Source: an uncultured Parafilimonas sp.
GTDB lineage: Bacteria; Bacteroidota; Bacteroidia; Chitinophagales; Chitinophagaceae
DNA length: 19,621 nt
Assembly (NCBI GenBank): GCA_937892395.1
Contig: CALAGJ010000015.1
Location: 1-19,621 of the forward strand
Direction: 5' to 3'
Shown: positions 1 to 7,942 of the stretch, piece after piece
Layout of the letters: the number at the start of each line of letters is the position of its first letter
How positions within the stretch are numbered: the stretch's first letter is position 1
Translations under genes and position numbers: made by a program
Notes under the pieces: generated by a model
The model's input: only the letters and a program-made list of their open reading frames with translations
What the model was told of the DNA's origin: nothing
Database searches by the model: none

Positions 1-52
1 ACCAGCCGGTTTTTATTAATCAACTAAAATTGGTGTAACTAAATCAGTACTT

Positions 53-1381
53 CTAAATATCAAAATCATATACTTGAGCATTAGATATTTTACAAAGCGT
101 ATAAGTGGACAAGCTATTTGTAGAAGTATATACTCCACCGTCATTTCCTACCACAACTTTATTGGGAGATATTTTACTGACTGCTACTGAGTGCTGATCC
201 ACATGTAGCGCAGATGCCACACCTGTCCAACTTGCTCCACCATTTGTAGTACGATATAGCGTAAAGTCTGAGAAGTAAACAATATTACTATCCAATGGAT
301 GGCACATTACTCCGCCAAACCACCATGTATAGGTTGTACTTGCTGCTATACCATTTTTAATGGTTTGAAAACTTGTGCCATTATATTTCTGCAACGTATT
401 GAATGTACCATTTTTATTGGCAATACTTAGATACAAAAGATTTGGATTGGTAGGGGGCATATCAATAGTTATCTTTCCTCTATTTGCGTCATCAGGCAAT
501 AATTTTATCCAACTTAAACCACCATCTACACTCTTATATAGGTTGCTTGTAATGCCTCCATATACTCTCAAACCAGGTCTTGAAATCCTTTCCCAGGTAG
601 TGGCATAAACTATGTTTGCATTTAAAGGATTTACCACTACATCATTTACGGATGTAGAGTCTGAGATGAATAAAATATTGCTCCAAGTGTTGCCTGCATT
701 GGTTGATTTATACAAGCCTTTATTGAGTGATTTTTGATAAATATTTCCAACTGCTGCTACATAAATAATATTTGTATTTGATTGTGAAATAGCAATCTTT
801 CCAATGGTACCCACATTTGACAATCCCTTGCTCGTCCATGTGCGGCCACCGTTTGTTGATTTATAGATACCATTACCATCGTAGGTGATAGAGCCCCCAC
901 CAGTATTGGGTTCTCCGGTGCCGGCATATAGTGTTGAATCATTTAGTGGATCAATAACTACATCTCCAATTGAAAGGCTTGTTTGTTTATCAAAAATAGC
1001 AGTCCAGTTTACACCATAATCAACAGACTTGAATATACCGCCGCTTGCAGCACCTGCATAAATGATATTATCATTCGTTTGAGATAATGCAAGTGCAGTG
1101 ATACGACCACCGGTGTTTGTAGGTCCGATATTTTTCCAGGCAGGCTGAGGTATTCCCTTTGATTCTAAAAACAATTGAAATTCATCTTTTTGCTGACGCA
1201 ATGCAATAGCAGTTCTAAGTGCCTCAGGGGTCAGACCATTGTATCCATTCCTTTGCGCAAAATATTCCGCATCAGGATCGGGAAATTTTTCTTTTGTTTG
1301 AATAGTATGGTGGCAGGCCGGAATCAGGATGATTGATACTAAAAAAGCAAAAAAATAAAATGGCTTAACGTTGTATTGCAT
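53..1381 (-). CDS. Asp-box (BNR/sortilin-like) beta-propeller lipoprotein, possibly truncated
   Basis: This 442-residue protein has a hydrophobic N-terminus ending in a lipobox-like IPAC, with the lipid-anchored Cys at about residue 23, so it is probably an envelope lipoprotein. Five Asp-box repeats (S/T-x-D/N-x-G-x-x-W) are visible near residues 119-126, 175-182, 226-233, 284-291 and 378-385, each after a short strand such as NIIYAG or GIYKS. This is the blade pattern of BNR/VPS10-like beta-propellers. Such folds in secreted Bacteroidota proteins bind or process glycans or proteins, but no catalytic residues can be assigned here. A sixth repeat (VGNDGGVYTSTNS, about 411-423) lacks its Gly and Trp, and a TAG stop follows soon after. 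No T9SS tail is present. Relatives I know of usually continue with more blades, so truncation is possible but unproven. The start is 49 bases downstream of rluD on the same strand. The fold is well supported; the function is unknown. Confidence 0.8.
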   Translation of the reverse strand: MQYNVKPFYFFAFLVSIILIPACHHTIQTKEKFPDPDAEYFAQRNGYNGLTPEALRTAIALRQQKDEFQLFLESKGIPQPAWKNIGPTNTGGRITALALSQTNDNIIYAGAASGGIFKSVDYGVNWTAIFDKQTSLSIGDVVIDPLNDSTLYAGTGEPNTGGGSITYDGNGIYKSTNGGRTWTSKGLSNVGTIGKIAISQSNTNIIYVAAVGNIYQKSLNKGLYKSTNAGNTWSNILFISDSTSVNDVVVNPLNANIVYATTWERISRPGLRVYGGITSNLYKSVDGGLSWIKLLPDDANRGKITIDMPPTNPNLLYLSIANKNGTFNTLQKYNGTSFQTIKNGIAASTTYTWWFGGVMCHPLDSNIVYFSDFTLYRTTNGGASWTGVASALHVDQHSVAVSKISPNKVVVGNDGGVYTSTNSLSTYTLCKISNAQVYDFDI

Positions 1382-1430
1382 AGAAAAAATTTAATGCAAT
1401 ATAAGTTTATTATCCGCAAAGGAGTGGTGC

Positions 1431-2483
1431 CTAATTTTCTAGGGGACGCACTTTCGTATAACTCCTCCACTTATCAATTACAAGATGCATGTCAGTAGGC
1501 AGTGGTTGTTGAAAAATCATTTCCTTTTCGGTAACGGGATGTATAAAACCAAGAAGTCCTGCATGCAATGCACATCTGGGACAAACCTGAAAACAATTAT
1601 CTACAAACTGTTTATATTTTGTAAATACAGTACCCTTTAATATTCTATCTCCGCCATATTCCCAATCATTAAAAAGTGTATGACCAATATGCTTTAAATG
1701 TACTCGTATTTGGTGTGTCCTTCCTGTTTCCAGTTTGCACTCCACCAATGTTACGTAATTAAATCTTTCCACTACATTATAATGTGTAATGGCATGCTTA
1801 CCAATATCCCCATCCGGATAAGTGTCATAAATTTTTCTATGTCGATAGTGTCTGGCAATGTGCATATCTATTGTACCAGCATCATCGGATATATCGCCCC
1901 ATACCAATGCAGTATATTTTCTTTGAACAGTATGATTGGCAAACTGCCTTGCAAGATGTGATGCAGACTCAGCAGTTTTGGCTACGACCAATAAGCCCGT
2001 TGTATTTTTGTCAATTCTATGCACCAATCCAAATCGTGGAAGTGATTCTTCATTGAGGTCAGGATTGTTTTTCAATAAATGCCATGCAATACCATTGAGT
2101 AATGTGCCGGTATAATTGCCCACACCGGGATGGACTACCATATCCGCTGCTTTATTAATGACCATCAATGCATCATCCTCATAAATAATTTCTAAAGGAA
2201 TTTCTTCCGGCTTTACTTCAGTTGATTCAGGGTTGGTCAAACTCATTAACACAACTATATCCCCTGGTCGAATTTTATAGTTTGATTTAGCTGGCAATCC
2301 ATTTACTGTTACAAACCCATTTTCAAGACCTTGTTGTACTTTATTTCTACTTACATTTTCCAGACGCATGTGTATCCATTTGTCTAAACGCATAGGCTGC
2401 TGACCGGGGTCGGCAATAAACTGTTTTCTTTCGTATAGTTCATCGGCACCTATATCCTGCGCAGCAGAAATATCACTCTCCAT
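1431..2483 (-). CDS. rluD: RluA/RluD-family 23S rRNA pseudouridine synthase
   Basis: This 350-residue protein isomerises uridine to pseudouridine in RNA. The RluD subgroup modifies helix 69 of 23S rRNA in the cytoplasm. An S4 RNA-binding domain covers about residues 31-80 (MRLDKWIHMRLENVSRNKV, then NGFVTVNG and IRPGDIV). The catalytic RluA-type domain follows, with the signature HRIDKNTTGLLVVAK at about 155-169, where D158 is the expected catalytic aspartate. A second family motif, GRTHQIRVHL, lies at about 254-263. The length fits Bacteroidota RluD proteins, which are slightly longer than the E. coli enzyme. It begins with ATG 13 bases after the kup stop, so the two are probably co-transcribed, although no functional link is evident. 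The exact target uridines cannot be read from sequence, so RluD rather than RluA/RluC rests on the S4 domain and overall layout. Confidence 0.93.
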   Translation of the reverse strand: MESDISAAQDIGADELYERKQFIADPGQQPMRLDKWIHMRLENVSRNKVQQGLENGFVTVNGLPAKSNYKIRPGDIVVLMSLTNPESTEVKPEEIPLEIIYEDDALMVINKAADMVVHPGVGNYTGTLLNGIAWHLLKNNPDLNEESLPRFGLVHRIDKNTTGLLVVAKTAESASHLARQFANHTVQRKYTALVWGDISDDAGTIDMHIARHYRHRKIYDTYPDGDIGKHAITHYNVVERFNYVTLVECKLETGRTHQIRVHLKHIGHTLFNDWEYGGDRILKGTVFTKYKQFVDNCFQVCPRCALHAGLLGFIHPVTEKEMIFQQPLPTDMHLVIDKWRSYTKVRPLEN

Positions 2484-2496
2484 TTTAAAATCGTTT

Positions 2497-4485
2497 TTAT
2501 TCTTCTTCAGTCAATATTCGCTTCATCTTAACTGATGTGGCAGAGCTAACCATGAGTGGAAATTTTTCAACACTTACAAAACTTGGATCAAGACCAAATC
2601 CACGCTCTTCACTCAAACTAAGCTCTTTGAGCCATAAATGGAATTTCATGATTACCTTTTCCAAGAATGGAAGTTCATTATCGGAACTTAAGAATTTTTC
2701 CATAACCACAAACTGAAAATCACCCACAATATTATTTCTCTCTAAGCTCTCATACCTGCTCGTAATATTTACTTCTTTTTTCTGTACCAATTCTTCCACT
2801 ACTTTACGAAACATGAGGTTAATTTTTGGCTCCACCCTAAAGCCAAGTCTAAATTCTACCCGAATTATATCGTTGGGAATAATATGATCTACCACATACT
2901 CACAGGTATATGGATCATCAAGCGTATCTACATGTATAAACCAATATATGTCTGCTCTTTTTGGCTTTCGGTTTAAGATGGAATAAATGATTTTATGTTC
3001 AATTTCATGTGAGAGGTCGGCACTGGTTAGGTAAACTAGATGTGTACTATACTTAGTAACAGATTTATCATTGCTTAATTCCTGAATCAGTGGTATATAA
3101 TGATCAAGTTTTACAAATTCTACATATCTGTTTTTGATTTTTCTTGCTTTAAACCAAATGATCATTACAGCATATAATGCGCATCCTATTACTAAAGTTA
3201 CATAACCACCATGTGGAAATTTATCAAGGTTTGCAATCAGAAAAGATAATTCGATAGCCAGATAAACTATAAAATAGGTATATACTAAAGCAGGAGCAAC
3301 CCGATGAGATATAAAATAATTCACCAATAAGACAGATGTGGACATCATACATATTGTAATGGCGAGTCCATATGCCGCACCCATATTTGTTGATGACTGA
3401 AAATATAAAGTTATTCCTACACAGCCAGCAAATAGTAATGTATTTATACCTGGTATGTACAACTGTCCTCTTTCTTCTGTGGGATAAATGATTCTCATTT
3501 TTGGCCATAAATTCAAACGCATGGCCTCACTAATAAGCGTAAATGATCCACTGATGAGTGCTTGACTTGCTATAATTGCAGCCAGTGCCGCAATGACAAT
3601 TCCATATATTTTTCCTGCACCTTCTGGCATTAACCCTAAAAAAGGATTAAACCCTTTCTCTATCATAGATGCCGAGATATGGTCTCCAAAATGATTTTTT
3701 AATAACCATGCTCCCTGTCCCAAATAATTGAGAATTAGTGAAGTTTTTACAATTATCCATGTAAGCCTTATATTTTTTCTTCCACAATGTCCTAAATCTG
3801 AATAAAGTGCTTCAGCACCAGTGGTGCATAAAAATACGGCCCCCAAAAGCCAGAATCCATTTGGGTAGTGAATAAGTAACTGAAAGGCATAAAAGGGATT
3901 AAAAGCTTTCAAAATTGCTAAGTCATCACTTATGTGCAGCAAACCAAATATTGAAAGTGTCGAAAACCAAATAAGCATTATTGGACCAAACAACTTTCCT
4001 ATTGAATATGTACCAAATTGTTGGAGAAAAAATAGAAGGGCGAGAATACAAATTACAATGATTATAATTGTTTGTTGTGTAATGTTATGAAGTGAATCTA
4101 CCTGCCTCAAACCCTCAATGGCTGCTGTTACAGATATTGGAGGAGTTATCATACCATCAGCTAATAATGCTGCACCCCCTAACATAGCTGGATAAATCAA
4201 CCATTTTTTTCTCCTTCTCACTAATGTATAGAGGGAAAAAATTCCACCTTCACCATTATTATCAGCCCTGAGTGTGAGTAAAACATATTTAATGGTAGTT
4301 TGTAATGTGAGTGTCCAGATAATACAACTAAGACCGCCTATAATGAGCTCTTCACTAATGATTTTATCCTTAATTATTTCATTAAAAACATAGAGTGGCG
4401 ATGTGCCGATATCTCCATATATAATTCCAAAAGCCACAAGAAGCCCGGCTGCGCTTACCTTGTTGATGGAGCTGTGATTTCCCAA
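2497..4485 (-). CDS. kup: KUP/HAK/KT-family potassium uptake transporter
   Basis: This 662-residue inner-membrane protein imports K+ with protons. The family signature GIIYGDIGTSPLYVF lies at residues 20-34 at the start of the first membrane helix. About twelve hydrophobic segments follow up to about residue 440, including a LLADGMITPP motif near residue 110. The last ~220 residues are hydrophilic, as in the cytoplasmic C-terminal domain of Kup. The length is close to the usual 620-670. The start codon is TTG: no ATG or GTG occurs in frame between it and the upstream in-frame TAA, and the conserved first helix begins about ten residues later, so a later start is unlikely. A TACCTTTG box 26 bases upstream could be its -7 promoter element. 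It is the first gene of a minus-strand run leading into rluD. Confidence 0.95.
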   Translation of the reverse strand: MGNHSSINKVSAAGLLVAFGIIYGDIGTSPLYVFNEIIKDKIISEELIIGGLSCIIWTLTLQTTIKYVLLTLRADNNGEGGIFSLYTLVRRRKKWLIYPAMLGGAALLADGMITPPISVTAAIEGLRQVDSLHNITQQTIIIIVICILALLFFLQQFGTYSIGKLFGPIMLIWFSTLSIFGLLHISDDLAILKAFNPFYAFQLLIHYPNGFWLLGAVFLCTTGAEALYSDLGHCGRKNIRLTWIIVKTSLILNYLGQGAWLLKNHFGDHISASMIEKGFNPFLGLMPEGAGKIYGIVIAALAAIIASQALISGSFTLISEAMRLNLWPKMRIIYPTEERGQLYIPGINTLLFAGCVGITLYFQSSTNMGAAYGLAITICMMSTSVLLVNYFISHRVAPALVYTYFIVYLAIELSFLIANLDKFPHGGYVTLVIGCALYAVMIIWFKARKIKNRYVEFVKLDHYIPLIQELSNDKSVTKYSTHLVYLTSADLSHEIEHKIIYSILNRKPKRADIYWFIHVDTLDDPYTCEYVVDHIIPNDIIRVEFRLGFRVEPKINLMFRKVVEELVQKKEVNITSRYESLERNNIVGDFQFVVMEKFLSSDNELPFLEKVIMKFHLWLKELSLSEERGFGLDPSFVSVEKFPLMVSSATSVKMKRILTEEE

Positions 4486-4511
4486 GATGATTGCTATTTA
4501 ATTTATGTGAG

Positions 4512-4519
4512 CAAAGGTA
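4512..4519 (-). promoter_or_regulatory. Putative Bacteroidota -7 promoter element for kup
   Basis: Read on the minus strand, the bases TACCTTTG match the Bacteroidota -7 consensus TAnnTTTG exactly and lie 26 bases upstream of the kup TTG start. No good -33 TTTG was found at the expected distance, so the call rests on one half-site and its position. Confidence 0.4.
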
Positions 4520-4636
4520 TAGGTAAAAATAATGCATCATATTTCAAGCTATATCTTTTTGTAATATGATGTCTTTTTAAATCGACCCCAGAAATAGTAA
4601 ACTTTAAAAATAGATGTTGCAAAGAATGCTTTCACC

Positions 4637-5156
4637 TCACTCTTCTCTTTTATTCTCCACCCGCAGACGGATGACCCATGTATTAGAATTGCTATTGACA
4701 TACATGCTCTCTTCCACCCATATATTATCTTTATGAATGGTGAAATATCCATCCCCCTCACTATTCTCATTGAGTGTATCTTTAATAATTGTAACATCGC
4801 CCAAGCAATTTCTTAGCAACTGCTTTACTGATTCATATTGGCTTGTGCAGCTGCCGTTTGTATAGAATCAGAATATAAAATAGCATGAAAAAATAACGAT
4901 CCGAAGCTCCTGTTGCATTCCACTTTTCTGAAAGAAATGAGCCAACAGCATTGGGTATATTTACATTAGATGCATAAGAACTAAATCGGTAAAATTTATT
5001 CTCATCCGACGCTTCCTTTATTTAAGAAAACCAATCATCATCAGTGAGCATACTTTCAGTTATTTGATTCATTGCTGCGCAAAATGAATCATCGGTTTGG
5101 GTTTTTCCTACACTACATACGATACTTATAATAGATATCAGGCCAATTTTTTTCAT
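4637..5156 (-). pseudogene. Decayed gene for a small exported protein of unknown function
   Basis: An ATG at 5156-5154 opens a signal-peptide-like N-terminus (MKKIGLISIISIVCSVGKTQ), but after 44 codons an in-frame TAA interrupts it (DDWFS-stop-IKEAS, about 5024-5022). Protein-like sequence then resumes in the same frame (ENKFYRFSSYASNVNIPNAV). A one-base slip at the A6 run 4888-4893 is needed to continue into HAILYSDSIQTAAAQAN. A second slip near 4828-4832 leads into ESVKQLLRNCLGDVTIIKD and on to a TGA at 4637-4639. Restoring all three gives about 170-175 residues of coherent polar sequence, typical of a small periplasmic or outer-membrane-associated protein. I do not recognise the family. 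Two lesions could be assembly indels, but together with the stop codon they suggest real decay. The 82-residue open frame at 4549-4797 overlaps it in another frame and looks spurious. Confidence 0.65.
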
Positions 5157-5300
5157 TGGGCAAAATTTAGTTTTTACAATTAGGGTTTGCATACCGTTTG
5201 CCAGGTATATCTATTTATTATCGTATCAAGAATATTCAAATAGTATGACAGTTACATTTTTCAGTAGCTGATTATAGATTCAATATATGATTGTATTGAA

Positions 5301-6656
5301 CTATGAAATCTTTTCTCTTTTGCGTTGTATGATTTTTTCCAAAAGCTGTTCCTGCTGCCATTCAGATACTATATCCGGGCTTTGCATAAATTCCTGCATG
5401 ATATTTTCTTGCACATTGCCATTATGCAATGCTTCGCTGTATCGGATATGTGGACTAAAAGTAACCTGAGTATATGCAGGCACCCATTCCTCCGGATACT
5501 TTTCATGCAGCAATGCTTCTATTTTTTTTTGTAATAAAAATTTGGGGTCTGCAGTACGATCACGCATCTCAATAAAATTGTTAACTGCAAGTGTGGCTAT
5601 AGCATCAGCATCCGGTTTTCTGAGTGCTTGAAATTCCTCAAAAATTTTCGTCCAATCATCACCATACAATTCCATTAGCTCGTCTAAAACCTTGCAATCT
5701 TCAAACCCACAATTCATGCCCTGACCAAAAAAGGGAACAATGGCATGAGCTGCATCTCCAAGTAATGTGAATTTATCGCCACGTACCCAAGGGTAGCATT
5801 TTACAGTAACTAAAGAGGACACAGGATTCTGCATAAAATCCTCCATAAATGTGGGCATTAATGGTATGGTATCAGCAAAATTATTTTCAAAAAATATGCG
5901 TATTTTTTCTGGCGTATCTAAAGCAGAAAAAGAAAGTGGGCCATTAAAAGGAAAAAATAGTGTGCAAGTAAAAGTCTTGTCAATATTTGGCAATGCAATC
6001 AGCATATAATCCTTTCTGGGCCATATATGCAGGGCATTTGGATCCATTGCAAAATCCCCATCGGCTGTAGCCGGAATAGTTAATTCTTTATATCCACAGT
6101 CAATGTAGAATTGCTGATAATCAAATTTTTCATGCTGAAGCATGTGTTGCAACCGAGCAGCTGAAAATGCACCATCAGCTCCAAAAATGATATCCGCCTT
6201 TATAGTGGATACCACTTCGGCTGATTTAAAACTTATCTCATTTGTAGTCCAGTTTATCTGAGTGCATGAGCTGTCAAAAAATATTTCAACTCCGGCTGCT
6301 TCTGCCTTGTCCAACAGCAATTGGTTCAATGTAGCTCTGGAAACTGAATTGATAAATTGACCCTCTTTTCCATAAGGCTGATAGTTGCTACTGCCATCTG
6401 CATTATGTATAAACCTGCCCGGCATTGGAAGAGCTATTGATTGTATAGCATCATAAATACCAATTTTCTCTAATGCAGCAATTCCTCTGTCACTCAATGC
6501 CAGATTGATTGATCTTCCACCACCAGTGTTGCTTTTTCGCATATCATTTCTTCTTTCATATAGTTTCACCCTGTGTCCTCGTTTGGAAAGAAAGATGGAC
6601 AAAAGCGTACCCACAAGACCCGCACCGGCTATGGTGATATTTTTTTGATGAGACAT
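5301..6656 (-). CDS. kmo: Kynurenine 3-monooxygenase (FAD-dependent)
   Basis: This 451-residue flavoprotein hydroxylates L-kynurenine to 3-hydroxykynurenine using NADPH and O2, a step in tryptophan breakdown and in the aerobic tryptophan-to-quinolinate route to NAD. The N-terminal dinucleotide-binding motif is GAGLVG (residues 11-16), with ER at the end of the second strand. The GRSINLALSDRG and SRATLNQLLLDKA motifs are characteristic of KMO. The second FAD motif, GDAAHAIVPFFGQGMNCGFE, begins at residue 300. The frame is open to an upstream ATG at 6749, but that would add 31 hydrophobic residues before the flavin fold. Starting at 6656 gives the normal family length and leaves room for a promoter-like box at 6680-6687. 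No kynureninase or 3-hydroxyanthranilate dioxygenase gene lies nearby, so it appears to stand alone. It diverges from the PAS-domain gene across 137 bases. Confidence 0.95.
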   Translation of the reverse strand: MSHQKNITIAGAGLVGTLLSIFLSKRGHRVKLYERRNDMRKSNTGGGRSINLALSDRGIAALEKIGIYDAIQSIALPMPGRFIHNADGSSNYQPYGKEGQFINSVSRATLNQLLLDKAEAAGVEIFFDSSCTQINWTTNEISFKSAEVVSTIKADIIFGADGAFSAARLQHMLQHEKFDYQQFYIDCGYKELTIPATADGDFAMDPNALHIWPRKDYMLIALPNIDKTFTCTLFFPFNGPLSFSALDTPEKIRIFFENNFADTIPLMPTFMEDFMQNPVSSLVTVKCYPWVRGDKFTLLGDAAHAIVPFFGQGMNCGFEDCKVLDELMELYGDDWTKIFEEFQALRKPDADAIATLAVNNFIEMRDRTADPKFLLQKKIEALLHEKYPEEWVPAYTQVTFSPHIRYSEALHNGNVQENIMQEFMQSPDIVSEWQQEQLLEKIIQRKREKIS

Positions 6657-6679
6657 TATATCTATGAATATGATTGTGG

Positions 6680-6687
6680 CAAAGATG
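6680..6687 (-). promoter_or_regulatory. Possible -7 promoter element for kmo
   Basis: On the minus strand CATCTTTG differs from the Bacteroidota consensus TAnnTTTG at one fixed position and sits 24 bases upstream of the preferred kmo ATG. It lies inside the longer reading frame that would start at 6749, which fits that longer start being wrong. No clear -33 box was seen. Confidence 0.28.
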
Positions 6688-6793
6688 CAAAAAGCATTTT
6701 GTGTAAGCATCGTTTTTTTGTACTGATGATTAAAAAAACAATTCAACATTAAATGGAATTATTCTTTTACATTAGTTGCTTAAATCTTAGTCA

Positions 6794-7768
6794 ATGGAAA
6801 AAGATATATTGAAACTGATATATGAGTTTCCAATTATGATTGCTGGAATTAATCAACAGAAAAGCATCATTATTTTTAGTGAGCAATGTGAAAAACTATT
6901 TGAATATACTAAGGAAGAAATGTTTGCCAATTCAAATGGCATTGATGTGTTGCTTCCACCACATTCTGGACATCAATCAACCTTGTTTGAAATTATGCAG
7001 CTTAAACCTGATCGACCATATGTTGTAAATGATTTAAGTGTTCAAACAAAAACAGGAAAAAATATCGTTGTAAATTGGCATATAAGAAATCGAAAACATC
7101 CTTTGATTGACGCTGATATCACTTGGTTAATAGGATACGATGTAACCGAAGAGGCCATAATCAGAAAAAATTTACGAGCCAGTGAAAAGCGCTTTCAAAC
7201 CATTTGCACAGCTACAAACGATGCAGTATGGGATTGGGATTTAACCACCAATGCACTCTGGTGGAATGATGGCATGAGAGATATTTTTGGGTACCAAAAC
7301 AATCAAAGAGAACATACCATTGAATGGTGGGTGTCTAATATTCATCCAGAAGATAGAGACAGGGTAAAAAAAAGAATTTATGAATCTGTAGATAGAGCAG
7401 ACGATTATTGGTTTGATGAATATCGTTTCAGAAGAAATGATGATTCTTATGCTTATGTTTTTGACAAAGGGTTTATCATCAAGAATGAAGCTGGTAAAGC
7501 CGCACAAATGATTGGTGGCATGATGGACATAACAGATAAGAAAATCTTTCAAGAAAATCTTACACTCAAAACTACACAGTTAAGAGAGTATTCCTATTAT
7601 AACTCTCATAAATTTAGAGGACCATTAGCAAGATTGATGTCTTTGGCACATGTGCTGGATATTGATGAAGAATCTACAGAATCCAATAAATTAGTAGCAA
7701 AGCAAATTCAAGTAGCCGCAGAAGAATTAGATCGTTTAGTAAGAGAACTATCAAAATTATTGCAATAA
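6794..7768 (+). CDS. Tandem-PAS protein with a histidine-kinase-like dimerisation helix but no ATPase domain
   Basis: This 324-residue protein is soluble: no signal peptide or membrane helix is visible. The first PAS domain spans about residues 8-118. The second, of the PAS_3 type with a PAC motif, spans about 130-255 (VWDWDLTTNALWWNDGMRDI, HPEDRDRV, GGMMDITDKK). A helical tail (about 258-324) contains YNSHKFRGPLARL, which resembles the phospho-acceptor H-box of histidine kinases with His272. The protein then stops with no N, G1 or G2 boxes, so it cannot bind ATP like a normal kinase. A clean TAA ends it, and the next 90 bases hold nothing like an ATPase domain. Similar short PAS-DHp proteins occur in Bacteroidota as I recall, so this may be a real architecture: a signal-responsive dimerisation or phosphotransfer partner. 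The ligand and partner are unknown. It is divergent from kmo, but no regulatory link is shown. Confidence 0.85.
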   Translation: MEKDILKLIYEFPIMIAGINQQKSIIIFSEQCEKLFEYTKEEMFANSNGIDVLLPPHSGHQSTLFEIMQLKPDRPYVVNDLSVQTKTGKNIVVNWHIRNRKHPLIDADITWLIGYDVTEEAIIRKNLRASEKRFQTICTATNDAVWDWDLTTNALWWNDGMRDIFGYQNNQREHTIEWWVSNIHPEDRDRVKKRIYESVDRADDYWFDEYRFRRNDDSYAYVFDKGFIIKNEAGKAAQMIGGMMDITDKKIFQENLTLKTTQLREYSYYNSHKFRGPLARLMSLAHVLDIDEESTESNKLVAKQIQVAAEELDRLVRELSKLLQ

Positions 7769-7942
7769 AAGTTTAAACCTTTCTGACACAACAAACTCAA
7801 AAACGCTACTTTTTTTCTTCAAAAAATAAAACTAATTGAAAGGTTATTTATTTTGTCGTAAAATTATTATATCAGTTTTTCATCACAAATACTTGCTACT
7901 CCTATTGAATACTTAAAAGGAGTAGGTCCTGTAAAAGGAGAG

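Noticed and set aside
1..52. Checked the left edge for adapter sequence or a terminator
   Set aside because: No TruSeq or transposase adapter core and no hairpin with a U-tract could be seen.
4549..4797. 82-codon minus-strand open frame
   Set aside because: It overlaps the last segment of the pseudogene in another frame. The pseudogene frame (CLGDVTIIKDTLNENSEGDG) has the more protein-like composition.
5279..5300. Inverted repeat TTCAATA / TATTGAA right after kmo, considered as a terminator
   Set aside because: The stem is seven mostly A-T pairs with an 8-base loop and no U-tract follows. It is too weak to call.
6657..6749. 31-codon N-terminal extension of kmo
   Set aside because: It adds a hydrophobic stretch ahead of the FAD-binding fold not expected in bacterial KMO, and it overlaps a promoter-like box. 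Translation from 6656 gives the usual length.
7775..7845. AACCTTTC / GAAAGGTT inverted repeat between the PAS gene and recG
   Set aside because: The arms are about 55 bases apart and no U-tract follows. It is likely chance in AT-rich DNA.
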